Shown here: positions 20,996-29,095 of the stretch, one piece after another
Numbering within the stretch: the first letter of the stretch is position 1
Layout of the letters: every line of letters starts with the position of its first letter
From: Pseudomonadota bacterium
GTDB lineage: Bacteria; Pseudomonadota; Alphaproteobacteria; Rhizobiales; Beijerinckiaceae
NCBI GenBank assembly: GCA_020161575.1
Contig: JAIUNR010000001.1
Coordinates: 62,001 to 126,000 of the forward strand
Length of the DNA: 64,000 nucleotides
Direction of reading: 5' to 3'
Made by a program: the position numbers and the translations under genes
Notes under the pieces: model-generated
What the model saw: the letters and a program-made list of their open reading frames with translations, nothing else
Database searches by the model: none
Told to the model about the DNA's origin: nothing

Positions 20996-22417
20996 ATGCG
21001 CCGGAATAGACGGACGAAGCTCATTGCAACCCTCGGCCCCGCCTCGGAGGCGGATGCGGTTGTCCGGCGGCTGTTCGAGGCCGGCGCGGATGTCTTTCGC
21101 ATCAATATGAGCCATTCGAGCCATGAATTGCTCAATACACGTGTGGCGCAGATCCGGCGCATCGAGACGGAGCTGGGGCGCCCCATCGGTATTCTGGCCG
21201 ATTTGCAGGGGCCCAAACTGCGGGTCGGAGTTTTCGCCGCGCCGCCCGTCATGCTCGAAAACGGGCAGCAATTCACGCTCGATTCCGATCCGACGCCCGG
21301 CGATTCGCAGCGGGTGCACTTGCCGCATCCCGAAATTCTCGCGGCGCTCCAGCCGGGACACCGCGTGCTGATCGATGACGGCAAGCTGATGTTCCGTGTT
21401 GTGGAGGCGGATGGCACGCGCGCTGTGATCCGTGTCGAGGTCGGCGGCGCCATTTCGAACAAGAAGGGCGTTTCGCTGCCCGATACGCTGTTGCCCAGTT
21501 CCGCCCTCACGGACAAGGATCGCTCGGATCTCGTCGCCGCGCTCGAGGCGGGTGTCGATTGGATTGCGCTTTCCTTCGTGCAGCGCCCGGAGGATGTCGC
21601 CGAAGTGCGCAAGATCGCGCGCGGGCGTGCCCTGGTCATGTCCAAGCTCGAAAAGCCGCAGGCCATCGAGCGGCTGGAAGAGATCATGGAGCTTTCCGAC
21701 GCGCTGATGGTGGCGCGCGGCGATCTCGGCGTCGAGATGCCGCTGGAAGTGGTTCCTGGCCTCCAGAAGCGCATCACGCGCATGGCGCGCAAGCTCGGCA
21801 AGCCTGTCGTGATCGCGACCCAGATGCTCGAATCAATGATCCTCAGCCCGACGCCGACGCGCGCCGAGGTTTCCGACGTCGCGACGGCCGTGTTCGAGGG
21901 CGCGGATGCCGTGATGCTCTCCGCCGAAAGCGCGGCTGGCAAGTTCCCGATCGAGGCGGTGGAGACCATGAACCGCATCGCGGAAGCGGTCGAAACCGAT
22001 CCGAATTATACGCTCCTGCTCGCCGGGCAGCGCTCACCTCCCGAGGCGACGGGCGCCGATGCCATCGCCTCCGCCGCGCGTTCGGTTGCCGAGACGCTCG
22101 ATCTGCGTGCCATCGTCGCATGGACCGCCAGCGGCGCCACGGCCCTGCGGATCGCGCGTGAGCGGCCCTATCCGCCGATCCTCACGCTCACGACTTCCGC
22201 CCAGACCGCGCGGCGGCTCGCGCTTGTCTGGGGATGTCACGCGGTGGTCGGGGAAGACCCCAGGGATGTGGACGACATGGCGCGCCTTGGCGCGCGCGTG
22301 GCGCGCGAGCAGGAATTCGCCAATCCCGGCCAGCGCGTGATTCTCGTGGCCGGCGTGCCCTTCGGAACGCCGGGCGCGACGAACATGCTCCGCATCGCCT
22401 TCGTGGGCGCCGGCTAG
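20996..22417 (+). CDS. pyk: Pyruvate kinase
   Basis: This 473-residue enzyme makes pyruvate and ATP from phosphoenolpyruvate. Typical motifs are intact: TKLIATLGPAS at the start, the FRINMSHSSHE substrate loop, LADLQGPKLRVG, the catalytic MVARGDLGVEMPLE segment and VIATQMLESMI. A C-terminal domain of about 120 residues is present, so allosteric control is possible. ATG 20996 follows GATCGGAAAAAGAAC and gives the normal length. Confidence 0.97.
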   Translation: MRRNRRTKLIATLGPASEADAVVRRLFEAGADVFRINMSHSSHELLNTRVAQIRRIETELGRPIGILADLQGPKLRVGVFAAPPVMLENGQQFTLDSDPTPGDSQRVHLPHPEILAALQPGHRVLIDDGKLMFRVVEADGTRAVIRVEVGGAISNKKGVSLPDTLLPSSALTDKDRSDLVAALEAGVDWIALSFVQRPEDVAEVRKIARGRALVMSKLEKPQAIERLEEIMELSDALMVARGDLGVEMPLEVVPGLQKRITRMARKLGKPVVIATQMLESMILSPTPTRAEVSDVATAVFEGADAVMLSAESAAGKFPIEAVETMNRIAEAVETDPNYTLLLAGQRSPPEATGADAIASAARSVAETLDLRAIVAWTASGATALRIARERPYPPILTLTTSAQTARRLALVWGCHAVVGEDPRDVDDMARLGARVAREQEFANPGQRVILVAGVPFGTPGATNMLRIAFVGAG

Positions 22418-22423
22418 GCGCCG

Positions 22424-23017
22424 TCAGATCGGCTGTCCCTCGATCTCGGGGCGCATTTTCTCGACCGCTTCCTTCAGATCCGCGAAATGCGGATGAATTT
22501 CGAGCACTTTCGAAAAGGCCCGATAGGCGCCTTTCTTGTCGCCAAGGCCGCGCAGTATGCCGCCAAGGCCCGCCAGTGCATGATAATGGCGCGGCTCGCG
22601 CAGGAGGGTCTCGCGCACGTCGCGTAGGGCGGCATCCTCATCCTTGCGGATGAAATGGATGATCGCGCGCCGATGGTAGGGTTCCGCCCAATCCGGTTTA
22701 AGCATCACGAGGTAGTCGAAAAGGTCGAGCGCGAGATCGAAATCCTTGGTGTTCATCGCGTTCCTGGCGCGCTCGTAGAGCAGATCCGCGGTCGCGCTGC
22801 CAGATTTCTCGAAGGCGCGCTCGATCTCCTGCGTGATAGGCTGGGTGGCGGCGAGGCTCTCTGCCTCCTTCAAGCGCTCGAAGAGCTTGTCGAGCCGGGA
22901 AGCGGCCTTTTTCTGCGCCTCGCTCGCGGCAGGCGGAGCGACGGACTGACTCACAGCCGGCCCGGTGGGGGGCAGGGTCGCCAGCAGGGCGATGACGGCG
23001 GCGAGGATCGGTTTCAT
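22424..23017 (-). CDS. Exported TPR-repeat protein
   Basis: The 197-residue protein starts with a signal peptide (MKPILAAVIALLATLPPTGPAVS). It holds two to three tetratricopeptide repeats, best seen as NAMNTKDFDLALDLFDYLVM, YHRRAIIHFIRKDEDAALRD and LGGILRGLGDKKGAYRAFSK. Such repeats mediate protein contacts, so a periplasmic scaffold role is likely, but the partner is unknown. ATG 23017 was chosen because it starts the signal peptide. It is convergent with pyk, with only six bases between the stops. Confidence 0.85.
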   Translation of the reverse strand: MKPILAAVIALLATLPPTGPAVSQSVAPPAASEAQKKAASRLDKLFERLKEAESLAATQPITQEIERAFEKSGSATADLLYERARNAMNTKDFDLALDLFDYLVMLKPDWAEPYHRRAIIHFIRKDEDAALRDVRETLLREPRHYHALAGLGGILRGLGDKKGAYRAFSKVLEIHPHFADLKEAVEKMRPEIEGQPI

Positions 23018-23077
23018 GCCAGCGAGGGTACGCCGGGACGCATCGGCGTCAAGACGCAAATGCGTGAGAATCAAACG

Positions 23078-23103
23078 CAAAAAGGCGCCGCAGAGGGCGC
23101 CTT
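23078..23103 (-). terminator. Rho-independent terminator of rpmJ
   Basis: On the minus strand AAGGCGCC (23103-23096) pairs with GGCGCCTT (23089-23082), followed by a T5 tract. It starts 22 bases after the rpmJ stop. Confidence 0.85.
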
Positions 23104-23124
23104 GATCTGACGTTGGACGAAGGC

Positions 23125-23250
23125 TCAGCCCTGGCGGGCTTTGTAGCGCTTCTGCGTCTTGTTGATGATGTAGACGCGACCGCGGCGGCGGACCATCTGA
23201 TTGTCGCGATGGCGCTTCATGAGCGCTTTCAGCGAATTCCTGATCTTCAT
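23125..23250 (-). CDS. rpmJ: 50S ribosomal protein L36, zinc-free type
   Basis: The 41-residue product [18 protein letters not shown]... is a clear L36. It is very basic and lacks the four zinc-binding residues of the C+ form, so it is the C- (zinc-independent) type normal in Alphaproteobacteria. ATG 23250 has GGAGTTGAG upstream on the minus strand; the frame upstream lacks any family similarity. It lies 74 bases downstream of tRNA-Val on the same strand and ends in its own terminator. Confidence 0.95.
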   Translation of the reverse strand: MKIRNSLKALMKRHRDNQMVRRRGRVYIINKTQKRYKARQG

Positions 23251-23324
23251 CGTCTCAACTCCAACCGGGGCGGAACCCGTGATAAATCCGAACCTGAGCC
23301 TTTCGGGCTCCAATCCGGGGAAAA

Positions 23325-23399
23325 TGGTGGGCACGACTGGGATTGAACCAGTGACCCCTACAGTGTCAATGTAGTGCTCTCCCGCTGAGCTACGCGCCC
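23325..23399 (-). tRNA. tRNA-Val (GAC anticodon)
   Basis: Read on the minus strand, a 75-base cloverleaf with encoded CCA is visible. The acceptor stem is GGGCGCG with CGTGCCC (one G-U pair), the D arm GCTCAGCGGGAGAGC, and the anticodon stem CTACA/TGTAG around loop TTGACAC, giving anticodon GAC. The T arm contains GGTTCAATCC. The anticodon reads valine codons GUC and GUU. Confidence 0.97.
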
Positions 23400-23436
23400 G
23401 CCGAAGCCGTTGCCGACCTCGTAAAACGGAAGCGAC

Positions 23437-23465
23437 CGTATAGTCAGCCTCCGGGAAAAGGGCAA
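23437..23465 (-). promoter_or_regulatory. Likely promoter of tRNA-Val
   Basis: On the minus strand TTGCCC (23465-23460) and TATACG (23442-23437) are spaced by 17 bases, 38 bases before the tRNA 5' end. The geometry fits a housekeeping sigma-70 promoter. Confidence 0.6.
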
Positions 23466-23508
23466 GTCCTTTTCCTGAAAGCGGGTCGCTTTTTTCGGAG
23501 TCCTGCGG

Positions 23509-23868
23509 TCAGGCCGCGAGCATCCGCTTGACCTCGTTGACGAGGTCCTTGAGGTGGAAGGGCTTGGAGAGAACCCGCGCATCCTTCGGCGCGTTCGATT
23601 CCGGGTTGAGCGCCACCGCGGCGAAGCCCGTGATGAACATCACCTTGATGTCAGGATCAAGCTCTGTGGCGCGACGTGCCAGCTCGATTCCATCCATTTC
23701 CGGCATCACGATATCCGTCAGAAGCAATTCGAACGGTTCTTCACGCAGGCGGTGATAGGCGGAGCGCCCGTTGTCGAAGGAGGCGACATCGTAGCCGGCA
23801 TTCTGGAGCGCGCGCACCAGAAAGCGGCGCATGTCGTTATCGTCTTCAGCGAGGAGAATTTTGGTCAT
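23509..23868 (-). CDS. cpdR: CpdR single-domain response regulator
   Basis: The 119-residue protein is a stand-alone receiver domain with phospho-acceptor Asp52 (LLLTDIVMPEMDG), acidic pair Asp9-Asp10 and conserved Lys in VLSKPFHLKDLV. The sequence is close to what I recall of Caulobacter CpdR, including FEDNG-type region DNGRSAYHRLREEPFELLL and the C-terminal NEVKRMLAA. Unphosphorylated CpdR delivers substrates to ClpXP and helps degrade CtrA and other cell-cycle proteins. ATG 23868 gives the standard MTKILLAEDDND start; the frame remains open far upstream but without similarity. It is divergent from the N-formylglutamate amidohydrolase gene. Confidence 0.95.
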   Translation of the reverse strand: MTKILLAEDDNDMRRFLVRALQNAGYDVASFDNGRSAYHRLREEPFELLLTDIVMPEMDGIELARRATELDPDIKVMFITGFAAVALNPESNAPKDARVLSKPFHLKDLVNEVKRMLAA

Positions 23869-24037
23869 GATGCTCTCATCGGTCGATGCCGCCGGTTTCG
23901 CAACGAGGGTTAGGCAATTATGGTAAAGATGAGGTGTATAAGGATTGTGGCAGGTCGCGAGGGCTGGACCCCCGCGACGAAGGACGCCAAACAGAAGCGG
24001 GCACGACGAAGTGGTGGCAAAGAAGGGAAGAGAGCAC

Positions 24038-24952
24038 ATGACGGCTTCGGCCACGCCTGACCTTCCCGCCGAGGGGATCTTCGCAATCGATGGCGTCGAG
24101 TGCCGGCAGACCCCGTTCTTTCTCAACTCTCCCCATTCGGGCGATTTCTTTCCATCCGCCTTTCTCGCGCGCAGCCAGCTTCCGCTCGCCACCCTGCGGC
24201 GCGCTTCCGATCTCTTTGTGGATGATCTCCTCGCGCCAGCGCCGGAAGCGCTCGGTATTCCGCTGATGCGGGCGCTGTTCCCGCGGAGTTTCCTCGATCT
24301 CAACCGCGAGCCTTTCGAACTCGATCCGAGGCTGATCGCGGGGCCACTTCCGGTGGACGCGAATACGCGCTCGCTGCGTGTCGCCGGCGGGCTCGGCACC
24401 GTGCCGCGCGTTATCGGTGACCAGATCGAGATCTATGCCGGCAAGATCTCGCTGGAGGAGGCGCTGGGGCGAATCGAGCACATCTACATCCCCTACCACA
24501 TGCGACTTCATCGCGAACTCGCGGCCCGCCACGCGCAGCATGGCCGGGTTGTGCTTGTCGACGTCCATTCCATGCCGTCGCAATCCTTTCCACGCCCGAC
24601 CAGGCCCATGCCGGATATTGTTCTTGGAGATCGGTTCGGCGCAAGCTGCGCGCAACCGCTTGTCGACGAGGCGGAGCGTCTGGCGCGTCAACTCGGCTTC
24701 CGCGTGGAGAGGAACCAGCCCTATGCCGGAGGCTACATCACCGAGCATTACGGGCGCCCGATGTTGGGCTGGCACGCGCTTCAGATCGAGATCAACCGCG
24801 CACTCTACATGGATGAGACAAGCCTCACACCCCATGCCGGTTTTGCCGCGCTTTCCGATGCGCTCATCGCATTGCTGGGAAAACTTTATGCCTTCGAGGC
24901 ATTCGAAATTCGCAATTCGCCCTTGCAATTTTCACAGAAGGCTGCTGAATAA
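24038..24952 (+). CDS. N-formylglutamate amidohydrolase family protein
   Basis: This 304-residue protein fits the FGase family (PF05013): FLNSPHSGDFFP near residues 28-39, VVLVDVHSMPSQ with metal-binding residues, and PYAGGYITEHYG followed by ALQIEINRALYMDE. Family members hydrolyse N-formylglutamate at the end of one histidine-degradation route, or related N-acyl amino acids. No other hut genes are visible, so the substrate is open. ATG 24038 is preceded by AAGGGAAGAGAGC. Its transcript may end at the terminator at 25161. Confidence 0.87.
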   Translation: MTASATPDLPAEGIFAIDGVECRQTPFFLNSPHSGDFFPSAFLARSQLPLATLRRASDLFVDDLLAPAPEALGIPLMRALFPRSFLDLNREPFELDPRLIAGPLPVDANTRSLRVAGGLGTVPRVIGDQIEIYAGKISLEEALGRIEHIYIPYHMRLHRELAARHAQHGRVVLVDVHSMPSQSFPRPTRPMPDIVLGDRFGASCAQPLVDEAERLARQLGFRVERNQPYAGGYITEHYGRPMLGWHALQIEINRALYMDETSLTPHAGFAALSDALIALLGKLYAFEAFEIRNSPLQFSQKAAE

Positions 24953-25039
24953 GGGCGTCAGGCATGACTAACCCAGTCGCAGAAGCAGGGTAGCGCGCCG
25001 GGCAAAACCCACAATCGGGGTCCATCCCGGATTGCGGGC

Positions 25040-25127
25040 AAAAAAAAGGCCGCACGAAGCGGCCTGTAAAGTCTAGGGAGGAAACGCCCAAGGAGGGCAT
25101 GTCACGAGGGCGAACCGTCGTGACAGC
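25040..25127 (-). ncRNA. mmgR: MmgR/alpha-r8-type small RNA (Rfam suhB family)
   Basis: Minus-strand transcript with three hairpins. The first is a 5' stem GTCACGA/TCGTGAC (25124-25101). The second is a short stem ATGCCC/GGGCGT (25100-25084). The third is a terminator stem AGGCCGC/GCGGCCT (25065-25047) with a T8 tract ending at 25040. Between the second and third hairpins lies TTTCCTCCCT (25084-25075), the unpaired anti-Shine-Dalgarno-like 10-mer I recall as the hallmark of MmgR. MmgR limits polyhydroxybutyrate storage in Sinorhizobium. The position before a SuhB/HisN-type phosphatase gene agrees with the Rfam name. The exact 5' end is inferred. Confidence 0.83.
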
Positions 25128-25131
25128 GACC

Positions 25132-25160
25132 TATATATATTGCGGCGCACAAAAAACAAG
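25132..25160 (-). promoter_or_regulatory. Probable promoter of the MmgR-like sRNA
   Basis: On the minus strand CTTGTT (25160-25155) and TATATA (25137-25132) are 17 bases apart and place the start near 25125-25127, just before the first hairpin. Confidence 0.55.
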
Positions 25161-25190
25161 GCCTGTCGTTCGCGACAGGCTGTTTTTTTT
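25161..25190. terminator. Bidirectional-looking intrinsic terminator
   Basis: A perfect 8-bp stem GCCTGTCG/CGACAGGC with loop TTCG (25161-25180) is followed by T8 on the plus strand and preceded by A6 on the other side. It can end a plus transcript from the amidohydrolase gene and shield the sRNA promoter from minus-strand readthrough. Confidence 0.85.
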
Positions 25191-25349
25191 GGGTCGACCC
25201 CATCCTTCCTTATTTTATGGCTTACAGAACGTTTTTTTGAGGTTGTTTCACGGTTTCCAGGGAAGACCTACGGGTGCCGCTTGGCTTGAAGCGCAAAGTC
25301 ATGGCAACCATTTCTCCCCGCCAGCGCGCTGCAAACAATCCGAGGATTC

Positions 25350-26129
25350 ATGCGACCGGTTGAATTATCTGCCTTCATGGAAAAACTCGCCCAGCTTTCC
25401 GGAGAGGCCATCCTGCCGTTCTTTCGCACGCAGCTCGGCGTGACCGACAAGGGAAATGGCGGCTTTGATCCCGTAACGGAGGCGGATCGCGCGGCGGAGA
25501 CCGTGATTCGCCGGCATATCCGTCAGAACTTTCCGACGCATGGAATTCTCGGCGAGGAATTCGACGCGGAAAATCCCGATGCCGAATATCTCTGGGTCAT
25601 CGATCCGATTGACGGGACGCGCGCTTTCATCTGCGGGCTGCCGGTATGGGGAACATTGATCGGGCTGATGCGCGGCGGAAACCCGGTGATGGGGCTGATG
25701 CATCAGCCCTATACGGGCGAGACCTTCATCGGCGATGGCGGGCATTCCCAGGTGAAGGGACCACGCGGAGCGCGCCCCCTGCACACGCGCTCTTGCCTTG
25801 ATCTTGGCGTTGCGCATCTCATGACCACCGATCCGCGCCTTTTCCGTGGTGCGGAGGAGGAGGCCTATCTCCGGGTCCAGAACGAGGTGCGTCTCACGCG
25901 CTATGGCGCGGATTGTTACGCTTACGCCATGCTCGCCTCGGGGCAGGTCGATCTCGTGATCGAAAGCGGGCTCAAGCCCTATGATATCGTGGCGTTGATC
26001 CCGATCATCGAGGGAGCGGGCGGCATCGTCACCGATTGGAAGGGCGGCACCGCCAAGCATGGCGGGCAGATCCTCGCGGCTGCGACGCCGGAACTGCACC
26101 GGGCTGCACTCGAGAAGCTCAACGGCTGA
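25350..26129 (+). CDS. hisN: Histidinol-phosphatase, inositol monophosphatase family (HisN type)
   Basis: The 259-residue protein has the family metal-site motifs GFDPVTEADRAAE, GEEF and WVIDPIDGTRAFICGLP, and ends with KPYDIVALIPIIEGAGGIVTDW. The DGTRAF (rather than DGTTNF) wording and the length fit the HisN branch, which removes phosphate from histidinol phosphate in histidine biosynthesis; related enzymes act on other sugar phosphates. ATG 25350 is used; ATG 25377 is possible. It is preceded by about 160 bases without obvious structure after the terminator at 25161-25190. Confidence 0.84.
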   Translation: MRPVELSAFMEKLAQLSGEAILPFFRTQLGVTDKGNGGFDPVTEADRAAETVIRRHIRQNFPTHGILGEEFDAENPDAEYLWVIDPIDGTRAFICGLPVWGTLIGLMRGGNPVMGLMHQPYTGETFIGDGGHSQVKGPRGARPLHTRSCLDLGVAHLMTTDPRLFRGAEEEAYLRVQNEVRLTRYGADCYAYAMLASGQVDLVIESGLKPYDIVALIPIIEGAGGIVTDWKGGTAKHGGQILAAATPELHRAALEKLNG

Positions 26130-26141
26130 GAATCAAAAACG

Positions 26142-27131
26142 CTACGGAGACGGCGCTTCCCGCGCCGTTTCCTCCGCTTGTGGTCGCGGCAGAAGCATGA
26201 AGGCATCGAAGGCCGACCAGAACTGCTCAAGGATCTGGTTTGTTTCGATCATGATCTCATGGTGCGCACCGCGAAGCTCGATCGCGCTTGCCGCGCGCAT
26301 CCGGCTTGCCAGCGCCGCGGCGGCATTCTTGTCCACCACCGTGTCATCGCCTGCCGTCAGAATCAGGAGCGGTGTTTCGTTCCGCGCACCGAAATCGGGA
26401 TCAGCGAAGCGGTTCATCGCTTCGAAGGCGGCGTCGACCCAGCCGATTGTCGGGTCGCCGACGCCGAGAGCGGGTTCTGTCTTCAGCCATGCGCCGGCAA
26501 GCGCGAATCGATGGGCGTCATGGGTGAGCGGGTTCTCCTCGAAAGGTTTTTCCAGAATCGAGCGCCTGCCGCCGCCTGGGACGAACAGGCCCGACAAGCC
26601 AAGTGAGGCGAGAACCCGCGCAAGCAGACGCGCGCCGGTGCTGCCGGCAAGGCCGGGCAACCCGACGAGCGGGGAGGAGAACACGGCGCGGCGGAAAGGG
26701 AAATCGCCCCGCTCCAGCGCGAGAAGGCCAACCGCGCCGCCGGTGGAATGCGCGAGCAGGCCGAAGGGCTCGGGCAGGGCGCGCTGGCGCGTGGCTTCGA
26801 TAACGGCGGCAAGGTCGATCAGGTAATCCTCGAAATCCTCGACATGCCCCTTGCGCGGATTGCCGAGCTGGCGCGCCGAACCGCCTTGCCCGCGCAGATC
26901 GAACGTCACCACACCGAAGCCGCGTCGGTGGAGTTCGGCGTAGATCTCGCCGTATTTCTCGATGAACTCTCCACGGCCCTGGATGAAGATCACGGTGCCC
27001 TTGGCCGAACCTTCGGAGGGCGCCAGAAACGCCGCGCGGATCGACACGCCATCAGCCGTTTCGAGGCGAGCGGCGATCATCCCGTCGGGCAGGATCGCGC
27101 CCTCGGGCCTGGGCGCAAGCGAATCGAGCAT
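26142..27131 (-). CDS. Alpha/beta hydrolase, lysophospholipase/monoglyceride lipase-like
   Basis: The 329-residue protein looks like PldB-type serine hydrolases: oxyanion region VIFIQGRGEFIEKYGE, FDLRGQGGS, nucleophile Ser in LLAHSTGG (about residue 128), acid Asp in LILTAGDDTVVD and His in ELRGAHHEIMIE. The first glycine of GxSxG is replaced by alanine, as seen in some lipases. No signal peptide, so a cytoplasmic or membrane-surface lipid esterase is likely. It is convergent with hisN. Confidence 0.86.
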   Translation of the reverse strand: MLDSLAPRPEGAILPDGMIAARLETADGVSIRAAFLAPSEGSAKGTVIFIQGRGEFIEKYGEIYAELHRRGFGVVTFDLRGQGGSARQLGNPRKGHVEDFEDYLIDLAAVIEATRQRALPEPFGLLAHSTGGAVGLLALERGDFPFRRAVFSSPLVGLPGLAGSTGARLLARVLASLGLSGLFVPGGGRRSILEKPFEENPLTHDAHRFALAGAWLKTEPALGVGDPTIGWVDAAFEAMNRFADPDFGARNETPLLILTAGDDTVVDKNAAAALASRMRAASAIELRGAHHEIMIETNQILEQFWSAFDAFMLLPRPQAEETAREAPSP

Positions 27132-27155
27132 ATAAGCCTCCGGATACGCGGAGCC

Positions 27156-27575
27156 CTAGTTTGCAGGTGTCGCGCTGCCTTGCAAGCCGGGCGCCTTGGC
27201 GGGCAGGCATCCCGGCAGATCGCGATCGAGCACGTGCAGGCCGATCAGCTTGCGGCTTTGCGCATCCAGAACCACGCGCACGGGAATGCCTTCGCGCGAA
27301 CACAGCTCGCCGACGAGGCTGGCGCCGCGTTGCTGGAAGCCGGCGGCCTTGCGCGTGATCTCGGCGCTGTCCAGCGTTGGCGGGCCTTTGGGAAGGGCGG
27401 TGACGCGGCTTTCGTTTTCCGTGCGATGCGCGAGGGCGAGCGTGATGCCGATGAGCGCGAGCGGGGCCAGCGCGACGACGAGCATGAGCATGCGCAAGGC
27501 GGGGCTGATGGAAAACCCGGCCTGCGCGCGGTTCCCGCGGCCTGCTCTATCCGTATTGCCGATATCGATGGACAT
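27156..27575 (-). CDS. Single-pass membrane protein of unknown function
   Basis: The 139-residue product has one strong transmembrane segment (about residues 28-48, MLMLVVALAPLALIGITLAL) after a polar N-terminus. Then comes a periplasmic part with two cysteines (ELCSREGIP and LPGCLPAK) and a segment VRVVLDAQSRKLIGLHVLD. I know no family for it. It lies 24 bases upstream of the hydrolase gene on the same strand, so the two are probably one transcript. Confidence 0.7.
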   Translation of the reverse strand: MSIDIGNTDRAGRGNRAQAGFSISPALRMLMLVVALAPLALIGITLALAHRTENESRVTALPKGPPTLDSAEITRKAAGFQQRGASLVGELCSREGIPVRVVLDAQSRKLIGLHVLDRDLPGCLPAKAPGLQGSATPAN

Positions 27576-27717
27576 TGCTTTACCCCGCCGGCGAAAATGG
27601 CCGGACGGTGTATTCCTAGCGCCCCGAGACTGAACCGGATCGCGGCGCGGTGTTCATCACGCATTCACGGAAATCGGGTGCGATCCGTCTTCAATCCCGA
27701 ATGTCAATTTGCCTTCA

Positions 27718-27846
27718 GGAAGCCCCCTTGAAAAGCGCGAAAGGGCTTCCCACCTGATTTCTCGTGCAGGCCAGATGGCTGCATAGAACCTGATCCGGCC
27801 CCAGGTGGCGGATCTTCTGCATGTCGCTCAAGGAGGATATGCCATG
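27718..27846 (+). promoter_or_regulatory. ROSE-like RNA thermometer in the hsp20 5' leader
   Basis: Three upstream stems are visible: GGAAGCCC/GGGCTTCC (27718-27750), GCAGgCCA/TGGCTGC (about 27766-27782) and ACCTG/CAGGT (about 27788-27806). The decisive 3' hairpin pairs GCATGTC-(G)-CTC (27819-27829) with GAGGATATGC (27833-27842) over an AAG loop: 10 pairs including one G-U. Gly-bulge position G27826 stands opposite the AGGAGG Shine-Dalgarno and the arm holds TCGCT, matching the ROSE U(U/C)GCU consensus. Heat should melt it and allow translation of the small heat-shock protein. Confidence 0.85.
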
Positions 27847-28308
27847 CGCAATTTTGACCTTTCCCCCCTCTATCGCTCGACTGTCGGCTTTGACCGGCTC
27901 TTCTCGCTGATGGATCAGCTTGGTGGCGAACCCGCGCCCCAGCAGAGCTATCCGCCCTACAATATCGAGAAGGTTTCCGAGAACGGCTATCGCATCTCGC
28001 TGGCCGTCGCAGGGTTTGCGGAAGAGGATCTCTCCATCGAGTCCGAGGAGAATCTGCTCGTCGTGCGCGGCGAGAAGAAGCCCGAGGCGGCCAATGAGGG
28101 CAGCGCCTTCCTGTTTCGCGGTATCGCGGCTCGCCAGTTCGAACGCCGCTTCCAGCTTGCCGATTACGTCAGTGTGACGAATGCTCGGCTCGAGAACGGC
28201 CTGCTCCATATCGAGCTGCTCCGCGAGGTGCCCGAGGCCAAGAAGCCGCGGGCGATCCCGATCGGCGAGAAGTCTGTGTCGAAAAAGATCAAGCAGATCG
28301 CGGCGTAA
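27844..28308 (+). CDS. Hsp20 small heat-shock protein (IbpA-like)
   Basis: The 154-residue protein starts MRNFDLSPLYRSTVGFDRLF, typical of class A rhizobial small heat-shock proteins. An alpha-crystallin domain follows (about residues 38-130, YNIEKVSENGYRISLAVAGF, then RQFERRFQLADYV and ARLENGLLHIELLREVPE). The C-terminal anchor IPI motif is present (RAIPIG). It holds unfolding proteins in soluble oligomers for refolding by DnaK/ClpB. ATG 27844 follows AAGGAGG at 27831, which is buried in the ROSE hairpin. Confidence 0.95.
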   Translation: MRNFDLSPLYRSTVGFDRLFSLMDQLGGEPAPQQSYPPYNIEKVSENGYRISLAVAGFAEEDLSIESEENLLVVRGEKKPEAANEGSAFLFRGIAARQFERRFQLADYVSVTNARLENGLLHIELLREVPEAKKPRAIPIGEKSVSKKIKQIAA

Positions 28309-28356
28309 CGCACCCTCCGGATTCGAGACCCGGAAACGATACGTATCGCATCAGGG

Positions 28357-28384
28357 AAGGGGCATCACGCGATGCCCCTTTTTT
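28357..28384. terminator. Intrinsic terminator after hsp20
   Basis: A perfect 10-bp stem AAGGGGCATC/GATGCCCCTT with loop ACGC (28357-28380) runs into T6. It separates hsp20 from a convergent gene and may act in both directions. Confidence 0.88.
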
Positions 28385-28400
28385 CGTTGCCGCCAGTTTT

Positions 28401-28976
28401 TCAGGGCTTTGGCTGCGCCAGATCCGGCGGCAGCCATTCGGAGGACGGGCGAGCAGGGGCGACCGGCGCGGTGCGCGGCGCTTCGGAAGGCTCCGCGGCG
28501 CGGCGTGGCGGAGGTGGAACCTCGGCGAATTTTTCCGCTTCGCGCTTGGCTCTCTCGGTCTCGATCTTGCGCGGGGCGGGATTGCCCGCCTGCGGCGGCA
28601 GGCCCGGCGTGCCGGGCGGAGGCACGCTCGTCGCGACATCGCGCGCGAAGCGTTCGAGAATTTCGGCATCGAAGGCGTCGACGACCAGGCGGACCGGCTG
28701 GCGGCGTGGATCGAGCGCATTGATGATCACGACATCGCCACGCCGGGCGACCACGCTCTGGGGCCGGTAGCCGCGTTCTTCCAGTTCCGCGAAGATCGCG
28801 CGGATCGGCAGACCGGCGGGACGGCGGGGGATGATGATCTCGTCAGCATCGGGGTAAACGCCGAAATAGGGGCGCGGGTAGAACTGCGCCGAACCCGGCG
28901 CGACGAGGATCGCGAGCAGGCACGTGCCCCCCGCGAGTGCCAGCGCAGTTGAACGAAGGCGAATCGTCACGCTCAT
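28401..28976 (-). CDS. Exported proline-rich protein of unknown function
   Basis: The 191-residue product has a signal peptide (RLRSTALALAGGTCLLAILVAPGSAQ). A small folded region follows (about 45-110) with a PepSY-like look: LPIRAIFAELEERGYRPQSVVARRGDVVIINALD. The C-terminal 80 residues are Pro/Ala/charged and probably disordered. Some Hyphomicrobiales proteins of this shape are annotated only as hypothetical. It faces hsp20 tail to tail. Confidence 0.72.
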   Translation of the reverse strand: MSVTIRLRSTALALAGGTCLLAILVAPGSAQFYPRPYFGVYPDADEIIIPRRPAGLPIRAIFAELEERGYRPQSVVARRGDVVIINALDPRRQPVRLVVDAFDAEILERFARDVATSVPPPGTPGLPPQAGNPAPRKIETERAKREAEKFAEVPPPPRRAAEPSEAPRTAPVAPARPSSEWLPPDLAQPKP

Positions 28977-29095
28977 TCCGATCTCCAGCCCTTATTGCAG
29001 TGCGCCATTCTGGCTGCCTCCATGCCTAACAGAACATGAATGCCGACCCGATTGCCTGGGTTTTGCGGCGAATCCATGGTCAAATATGCTTGATT

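Noticed and set aside
26150..26170. Terminator between hisN and the lipase-like gene
   Set aside because: ACGGCGC/GCGCCGT can pair, but it lies inside the coding end of the minus-strand gene and has no T-run.
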